NCBI RefSeq assembly: GCF_023544665.1
Contig: NZ_JAMJFL010000028.1
Location: 1-64,000 of the forward strand
Direction: 5' to 3'
Length of the DNA: 64,000 nucleotides
Source: Streptomyces sp. YS415
GTDB taxonomy: Bacteria > Actinomycetota > Actinomycetes > Streptomycetales > Streptomycetaceae
Of the stretch, positions 59,158 through 64,000 are shown piece by piece. The translations under genes and the position numbers were made by a program. The first letter of the stretch is position 1. Every line of letters begins with the position of its first letter. The notes under the pieces were generated by a model. It did not search any database. It was not told where the DNA came from and saw nothing but the letters and a program-made list of their open reading frames with translations.

Positions 59158-60431
59158 CCACGCCCCAGACCTCAGCGGTCGACGTCAACCAGCCCACGCT
59201 GCAGCCCGGGGCGCCCACCGGCCGCCGCCTGTCCTGGCCCGTCCTGCTGCTGGTCATCGCCGGAGCCCTGGCGCTGACCTCGATCGTCCGCATCATCACC
59301 GGCGCCGACGGCATCACCAACGTCAGCCAGATGTCCACCGCGCTCCAGCTCGCCGTGCCGATCGGCCTCGCCGGTCTCGGCGGCCTGTGGGCCGAGCGTG
59401 CGGGCGTCGTCAACATCGGCCTCGAGGGCATGATGATCCTCGGCACCTGGTTCGGTGCCTGGGCCGGCTTCCAGTGGGGGCCGTGGACCGGTGTCCTCGT
59501 CGGCATCATCGGCGGCTGCCTCGGCGGCCTGCTGCACGCCTTCGTCACCGTCACCTTCAACGTGAACCACATCGTCTCCGGTGTGGCGATCAACATCCTC
59601 GCCCTCGGCGCCACCCGCTACCTGGCCCCCCTCGCCTTCGTGGGCCACCAGGGCGGCTCCGCCAAGCAGTCCCCGGCGGTCGAGTCGCTCGGCCACTTCA
59701 CCGTGCCGGGGCTGTCCGACTGGCTCCGGGACCTGAACGACCAGGGCTGGTTCCTCATCTCGGACATCGCCGGACTGCTCGGCGGCCTGGTCACCAACGT
59801 GTCCTGGCTGACCCTGATCGCGGTCGCGCTGATCCCCGCCACCTGGTGGATCCTGTGGCGCACGGCGTTCGGTCTGCGGCTGCGCTCCTGCGGCGAGAAC
59901 CCGATCGCCGCCGAGTCCCTCGGCGTGAACGTCTACAAGTACAAGTACATCGCCGTGATCATCTCCGGTGGTCTGGCCGGCCTCGGCGGCGCCTTCCTCT
60001 CCATCGTGGCCAACCCCTTCTACCTGGAGGGCCAGGTCTCCGGCCGCGGCTTCATCGGCCTCGCGGCGATGATCTTCGGCAACTGGATGCCGGGCGGCCT
60101 CGCCCTCGGCGCCGGACTGTTCGGCTACACCGACAGCCTCAACCTGCGCGGCGGCTCGGAGAACGTCCACGCCCTGCTGCTGCTCGGCGCGCTGCTGCTG
60201 GTCATCGGCGCGATCTGGCTGGCGATCCGCAAGAAGTACACGGCCGCCGGTATCACCATGGTCATCGGTCTGCTGGTCTTCGCCTGGTACGCGGGCACCA
60301 ACGAGGTCCCGAACCAGGTCGTCTCGGCCACGCCGTACGTCATCACGCTGATCGTCCTCGCCCTGTCGGCCCAGCGCCTCAGGATGCCGAAGGCGGACGG
60401 TCTGCCCTACCGGAAGGGCCAGGGCAAGTGA
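59154..60431 (+). CDS. ABC transporter permease, nucleoside type (second)
   Basis: A 425-residue membrane protein from the ATG at 59154 (ATGA overlap with the first permease); the long frame upstream is a shadow. Marks of the family: GLWAERAGVVNIGLEGMMIL, FNVNHIVSGVAINILALGA and SCGENPIAAESLGVNVYKYK. It pairs with the first permease. The stop overlaps the GTG of cdd (GTGA), tying uptake to salvage. Confidence 0.92.
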   Translation: MTTPQTSAVDVNQPTLQPGAPTGRRLSWPVLLLVIAGALALTSIVRIITGADGITNVSQMSTALQLAVPIGLAGLGGLWAERAGVVNIGLEGMMILGTWFGAWAGFQWGPWTGVLVGIIGGCLGGLLHAFVTVTFNVNHIVSGVAINILALGATRYLAPLAFVGHQGGSAKQSPAVESLGHFTVPGLSDWLRDLNDQGWFLISDIAGLLGGLVTNVSWLTLIAVALIPATWWILWRTAFGLRLRSCGENPIAAESLGVNVYKYKYIAVIISGGLAGLGGAFLSIVANPFYLEGQVSGRGFIGLAAMIFGNWMPGGLALGAGLFGYTDSLNLRGGSENVHALLLLGALLLVIGAIWLAIRKKYTAAGITMVIGLLVFAWYAGTNEVPNQVVSATPYVITLIVLALSAQRLRMPKADGLPYRKGQGK

Positions 60432-60826
60432 CGCCGGGCGACTTCGACTGGGACGCCCTGCGGGAGGTGGCGCGGGAGGCGATGAGCCACGCCTACGCCC
60501 CCTACTCGGGCTACCCGGTCGGCGTCGCGGCCCTCGTCGACGACGGCCGCACGGTCTCCGGCTGCAATGTGGAGAACGCCTCCTACGGCCTCGGCCTGTG
60601 CGCCGAGTGCGGTCTGGTCTCGGAGCTCCAGCGCACCGGGGGCGGCCGGCTCACGCACTTCACCTGCGTGGACGGCAGCGGCGAGATCCTCGTCCCGTGC
60701 GGCCGCTGCCGGCAGCTGCTGTACGAGTTCGGCGGGCCCGAGCTGCTGCTGGAGACACCGGCGGGGATCCTCCCGCTGTCGGAGATGCTGCCGCAGGCCT
60801 TCGGCCCGGGTCATCTCGCCAAGTAA
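60428..60826 (+). CDS. cdd: Cytidine deaminase
   Basis: A 132-residue protein from a GTG that overlaps the permease stop. It has the zinc-site motifs CNVENASYG and ILVPCGRCRQLLYEFGG and the substrate loop HAYAPYSGYPVGVAA. Size and motifs fit the small tetrameric bacterial cytidine deaminases, which convert cytidine and deoxycytidine to uridine and deoxyuridine. The Glu of the family HAE motif is seen in LCAECGLV, where Cys takes the place of His, as in the tetrameric type. Translational coupling with the transporter supports pyrimidine nucleoside uptake. Confidence 0.95.
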   Translation: MTPGDFDWDALREVAREAMSHAYAPYSGYPVGVAALVDDGRTVSGCNVENASYGLGLCAECGLVSELQRTGGGRLTHFTCVDGSGEILVPCGRCRQLLYEFGGPELLLETPAGILPLSEMLPQAFGPGHLAK

Positions 60827-60833
60827 CTCCCGT

Positions 60834-60865
60834 GCGGCCCCTCTGAACCGCTTCAGAGGGGCCGC
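60834..60865 (+). terminator. Hairpin between cdd and deoA
   Basis: A perfect 14-base inverted repeat, GCGGCCCCTCTGAA at 60834-60847 and its complement at 60852-60865, loop of 4, followed by GCACTTTCTT. It looks like an intrinsic terminator within the operon and should reduce deoA expression from the upstream promoter. Confidence 0.75.
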
Positions 60866-60896
60866 GCACTTTCTTGAGAACGTCGGAAGGAAAGCC

Positions 60897-62189
60897 ATGG
60901 CTGTTGTGTTGTCGGACGCCATCTCCGTGATCCGCACCAAGCGGGACCGCGGTGAGCTCAGCGACGAGCAGATCGACTGGGTCATCGACGCGTACACGCG
61001 CGGCGAGGTCGCCGACGAGCAGATGTCGTCGCTCGCCATGGCGATCCTGCTCAACGGCATGAACCGGCGTGAGATCGCCCGCTGGACGGCCGCGATGATC
61101 GCGAGCGGCGAGCGCATGGACTTCTCGTCCCTGTCCCGTCCGACGGCCGACAAGCACTCCACCGGCGGCGTCGGCGACAAGATCACGCTGCCGCTCGCGC
61201 CCCTGGTGGCGGCGTGCGGCGCGGCCGTGCCCCAGCTCTCGGGCCGCGGCCTCGGCCACACCGGCGGCACGCTGGACAAGCTGGAGTCGATCCCGGGCTG
61301 GCGCGCGCTCCTGTCGAACGAGGAGATGCTGTCCGTCCTGGACACCACCGGTGCGGTGATCTGCGCGGCGGGCGACGGACTGGCCCCCGCGGACAAGAAG
61401 CTCTACGCGCTGCGGGACGTCACCGGCACGGTCGAGGCGATCCCGCTGATCGCCTCCTCGATCATGTCGAAGAAGATCGCCGAGGGCACCGGCTCGCTGG
61501 TCCTGGACGTGAAGGTGGGCACCGGTGCCTTCATGAAGACGATCGAGGACGCCCGTGAGCTGGCCTCCACGATGGTGGGCCTGGGCACGGACCACGGCGT
61601 GCGGACGGTCGCGCTCCTCACGGACATGGCGACCCCGCTGGGCCTCACCGCGGGCAACGCGCTGGAGGTCCGCGAGTCGGTCGAGGTCCTGGCGGGCGGC
61701 GGCCCCTCGGACGTGGTCGAGCTGACGATCGCGCTCGCCCGGGAAATGCTGGCGGCGGCCGGCATCCACGACGCCGACCCGGCCAAGGCCCTCGCCGACG
61801 GCTCGGCGATGGACGTCTGGCGCCGGATGATCGCGGCGCAGGGCGGCGACCCGGACGCGGAACTGCCGGTCGCCAAGGAGCAGCACGTCGTCAAGGCGCC
61901 GGCGTCCGGCGTCCTGACCCGCCTGGACGCGTACGGCGTCGGGGTGGCCGCGTGGCGCCTCGGCGCGGGCCGGGCGCGCAAGGAGGACCCGGTCCAGGCG
62001 GGCGCGGGCGTGGAGATGCACGCCAAGCCCGGCGACGAGATCCGCGCGGGCCAGCCCCTGCTGACCCTGCACACCGACACCCCGGAGCGCTTCGAGTACG
62101 CCCTCCAGGCGCTGGAGGGCTCCTACGACATCGCGGCGCCGGGAACGGCCTTCACGGCGTCGCCGGTGGTGCTGGAGCGCATCGCCTGA
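60897..62189 (+). CDS. deoA: Thymidine phosphorylase
   Basis: A 430-residue protein from the ATG at 60897, with GGAAGGAA before it. It shows the family signatures SVIRTKRDRGELSDEQIDWV, ALLNGM-type AMAILLNGMNRREIARWT, KHSTGGVGDKITLPLAPLVA (phosphate site), SGRGLGHTGGTLDKLESIPG and LVLDVKVGTGAFMKT. It splits thymidine and deoxyuridine to base and deoxyribose-1-phosphate, using the product of cytidine deaminase. Pyrimidine-nucleoside phosphorylase activity is a close alternative. Confidence 0.94.
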   Translation: MAVVLSDAISVIRTKRDRGELSDEQIDWVIDAYTRGEVADEQMSSLAMAILLNGMNRREIARWTAAMIASGERMDFSSLSRPTADKHSTGGVGDKITLPLAPLVAACGAAVPQLSGRGLGHTGGTLDKLESIPGWRALLSNEEMLSVLDTTGAVICAAGDGLAPADKKLYALRDVTGTVEAIPLIASSIMSKKIAEGTGSLVLDVKVGTGAFMKTIEDARELASTMVGLGTDHGVRTVALLTDMATPLGLTAGNALEVRESVEVLAGGGPSDVVELTIALAREMLAAAGIHDADPAKALADGSAMDVWRRMIAAQGGDPDAELPVAKEQHVVKAPASGVLTRLDAYGVGVAAWRLGAGRARKEDPVQAGAGVEMHAKPGDEIRAGQPLLTLHTDTPERFEYALQALEGSYDIAAPGTAFTASPVVLERIA

Positions 62190-62211
62190 GACTCGGGGAC
62201 TCCCCTCGGGG

Positions 62212-62247
62212 CGGACGGGACCGGCGGAGCGTCGCCGGTCCCGTCCG
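62212..62247. terminator. Bidirectional terminator after deoA
   Basis: A perfect 15-base inverted repeat, CGGACGGGACCGGCG at 62212-62226 and its complement at 62233-62247, loop of 6, between the convergent deoA and AEC transporter genes. Confidence 0.8.
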
Positions 62248-62282
62248 GCTTTGCCGCCGGCGCCGGTGAGACGGCCGCGGCC

Positions 62283-63203
62283 TCATCCGAGAACGGCCGC
62301 CGCCACCACCAGGACCGGCACCGAGAGCACCGTGGACACCAGGATCGCGTCCCGGGCCAGCCGCTCGGCCACGCCGTAGGCCGACGCGTAGGTGTACAGG
62401 TTCTGCGCGGCCGGCAGCGCCGACGTCACCACCACGTCCAGCAGCGGGGCGCCGCGCAGCCCGAACACCCCGGCCGCCAGTGCCCATGCCACCGCGGGCT
62501 GGCCGCAGCACTTCAGGACGACCGACAGCAGGACCGGGTTGCGGTCCGGGCCCCGGCCGGGCAGCGTGCTGCCGCACAGGGAGATCCCGAAGGCCAGCAG
62601 GACCGCCGGGACCGACATGCCGCCGATCAGCGTCAGCGGGTCCAGCACGGGGGCGGGGATCCGCACGCCGGTCGCCGAGACCAGGACGCCCGCCAGGGAT
62701 CCCACCGCGATCGGGTTGCGCAGCGGGGTGAGCAGCCGTCGCCACAGCGGGCCCTTGTCGCCCTCGCCGGACAGGTCGAGGACCGTCAGCGCGGCGGGCG
62801 TGACCAGGACCAGCTGGAAGAGCAGCACCGGGGCCACCAGCGAGGCGTCGCCGAGGACGTACACCGCGATCGGGATGCCGAGGTTGCCGGAGTTGACGTA
62901 GCTGGAGCACAGCGCGCCGATCGTGGCGTAGCCCACCCCCCAGCGGCGTACGACGGCCACGGTGACGAAGACACCCGCCATGGCCGCCGTGCTCAGCGCC
63001 GTGACCAGGAGGCGGCTGGAGAAGATCACCGAGAGGTCGGTCCCGGCCAGGGTGGTGAAGAGCAGTGCGGGGGAGGCCACATGGAAGGCCAGCTTCGTCA
63101 GGACCTCACGGCCGTGCTCGCCGAGGTGTCCGCGGCGGCCGATGCCGTAGCCCACCGCGATGACGACCGCGATGACCGCGAAGCCCGTCAGCACCCCCTG
63201 CAC
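62283..63203 (-). CDS. AEC-family transporter
   Basis: A 306-residue membrane protein with about ten helices. The opening LTGFAVIAVVIAVGYGIGRR, LTKLAFHVASPALLFTTLA and SSYVNSGNLGIPIAVYVLGD are typical of the auxin efflux carrier-like (AEC) family, with VVLKCCGQPAVAWALAAGVF toward the end. In bacteria the family carries malate, malonate or other acids. The substrate is not known. Confidence 0.85.
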   Translation of the reverse strand: MQGVLTGFAVIAVVIAVGYGIGRRGHLGEHGREVLTKLAFHVASPALLFTTLAGTDLSVIFSSRLLVTALSTAAMAGVFVTVAVVRRWGVGYATIGALCSSYVNSGNLGIPIAVYVLGDASLVAPVLLFQLVLVTPAALTVLDLSGEGDKGPLWRRLLTPLRNPIAVGSLAGVLVSATGVRIPAPVLDPLTLIGGMSVPAVLLAFGISLCGSTLPGRGPDRNPVLLSVVLKCCGQPAVAWALAAGVFGLRGAPLLDVVVTSALPAAQNLYTYASAYGVAERLARDAILVSTVLSVPVLVVAAAVLG

Positions 63204-63324
63204 AGCACCTCCCCGGGCGCGCGGAAGCCGTGCCGTACCACCGGAGGCGCTGTTTCATGGGGCATACACCCAACCCTCCGGGGAGGGCGGGCCGCAGGTC
63301 AATGTGATCCTTGGCGGGTCCGCG

Positions 63325-63711
63325 ATGAGTTCCGCCCGCCCGCCCGGTCTACCGCTCGTGGACGCCATGACACCCGCTGTACTCGTGCCGGCAGGACCCG
63401 TCACCAAGGACCAGGTGACCGGCCTGTGCGACGACGTGCGCGCACTGCTGGAGGGGCCCGGTGCCGGGGTCGTGGTCTGCGACGTCGGGGGGCTCGGGCC
63501 CCCGGGCCTGGGAGCCGTCGACCTGCTGGCGCGGCTCCAGCTGACCGCCCGGCGCTGCGGCGGCCGGATCCGGCTGCGCGACCCCGACCCGGCCCTATGC
63601 GCCCTGCTCGCCCTGGTCGGCCTCCGCTTCGAGGTGGAGGGGCAGCCCGAACAGCGGGAACCAGCGCTTGGTGTCGAGGAAGTTGTGGAAACCGGTGATC
63701 CGCCCGTCTGA
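63325..63711 (+). CDS. STAS-domain protein (anti-sigma factor antagonist-like)
   Basis: A 128-residue protein from the ATG at 63325. The middle is a STAS fold: AVLVPAGPVTKDQVTGLCDD, VVVCDVGGLGPPGLGAVDLL (the usual DxS phospho-site region; here DVGG has no Ser), LARLQLTARRCGGRIRLRDP. The last 39 codons overlap the tail of the sigma gene on the other strand. Many Streptomyces STAS proteins of this type are of unknown role; without the Ser it may not be controlled by phosphorylation. Confidence 0.7.
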   Translation: MSSARPPGLPLVDAMTPAVLVPAGPVTKDQVTGLCDDVRALLEGPGAGVVVCDVGGLGPPGLGAVDLLARLQLTARRCGGRIRLRDPDPALCALLALVGLRFEVEGQPEQREPALGVEEVVETGDPPV

Positions 63712-64000
63712 GATCTCCAGCAGCTGCACCGCCCACGCGGTGTAGCCGCCGGTCTCCTCGTCCGGCTTGTAGTGGGCGAAGCCCGGCAGGCCGTTGGCCT
63801 GGACAGGCAGCAGCCGGGAGCCGGCGCAGGAGGCGCCGAGCGTGGTCATGAAGCCGGTGATGTCGGCCGGGCCTGCCAGCCACAGGTCGAACGGCGGCAT
63901 CGTCATGATGGCGTCCTCGTGCAGCAGCGCCGTGAGCGCCGTCATGTCGTAGCCCTCGAAGGCCGCGACATACCGCTCCAGGAGCTTTTGCTGCTCCTCG
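63595..64000 (-). CDS. ECF sigma factor with SnoaL-like C-terminal domain, 5' end outside the window
   Basis: The minus-strand frame is open from base 64000 to the stop at 63595, giving 135 codons of the C-terminal part only. It reads EEQQKLLERYVAAFEGYDMT, LTALLHEDAIMTMPPFDLWL, GPADITGFMTTLG and WAVQLLEISDGRITGFHNFL, which is the SnoaL-like extension found at the end of SigJ/ECF41-type sigma factors. The sigma domains lie beyond the window edge, so the assignment rests on the tail. It overlaps the STAS gene by 117 bases. Confidence 0.75.
   Translation of the reverse strand, partial: EEQQKLLERYVAAFEGYDMTALTALLHEDAIMTMPPFDLWLAGPADITGFMTTLGASCAGSRLLPVQANGLPGFAHYKPDEETGGYTAWAVQLLEISDGRITGFHNFLDTKRWFPLFGLPLHLEAEADQGEQGA

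Overview
The window is very GC-rich and densely coded, with GTG/TTG starts, short overlaps between genes and strong GC at third codon positions. Gene content and order point to a Streptomyces chromosome core region: the sdhCDAB operon, an SCO4848-type small membrane protein, OHCU decarboxylase-like, GH20, methylmalonyl-CoA mutase, a nonulosonate (sialic-acid-like) cluster, and a BMP nucleoside-uptake operon with cdd and deoA. As I recall it, this order matches the SCO484x-SCO489x part of S. coelicolor; I could not check that. I see no rRNA, tRNA, insertion sequence, prophage or CRISPR array. No gene-free stretch exceeds about 280 bases.

Layout. (1) 1-4347: a DprE1-like flavin oxidase, divergent from a tightly overlapping run of PAP2 phosphatase, UbiA-type prenyltransferase, GtrA protein and YihY/BrkB protein. 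The first four are the parts mycobacteria use to make decaprenyl-phosphoryl-arabinose. (2) 4301-14846: D,D-carboxypeptidase, small membrane protein, metallophosphoesterase, a two-component system, an MMPL transporter with a TetR neighbour, a secreted protease, a VOC protein, and a 91-residue protein with a ubiquitin-like Gly-Gly tail. (3) 14979-18382: succinate dehydrogenase sdhCDAB. (4) 18549-33380: OHCU decarboxylase-like protein, GH20 hexosaminidase, several conserved hypotheticals (two are paralogues of each other), an LAxTG-anchored glycine-rich surface protein, a PGRP-amidase/FG-GAP secreted protein, two tandem ECF sigma/membrane-protein modules and an L,D-transpeptidase. (5) 33603-35906: acyl-CoA mutase large subunit and a LysE exporter.

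(6) 35910-50331 is the most distinctive region. It is a surface-glycan locus with two methyltransferases, an acyltransferase, a GT29-like sialyltransferase, a fused GT8/pyruvyltransferase, a GT52-like transferase, NeuB (without a complete SAF domain), NeuA fused to a KdsC-like HAD phosphatase, two more transferases and a polysialyltransferase-family enzyme. There is no NeuC epimerase. The set fits a Kdn-type (mannose-derived) nonulosonate cell-wall polymer; S. coelicolor walls are known to carry a Kdn teichulosonic acid.

(7) 50581-62189: a membrane protein with an acidic repeat, an M20 amidohydrolase, and a nucleoside uptake and salvage block (two BMP lipoproteins, ATPase, two permeases, cytidine deaminase, thymidine phosphorylase). 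The two lipoprotein genes share an identical 20-bp promoter element. (8) 62283-64000: an AEC transporter, a STAS protein, and the tail of an ECF sigma factor with a SnoaL-like C-terminus that leaves the window.
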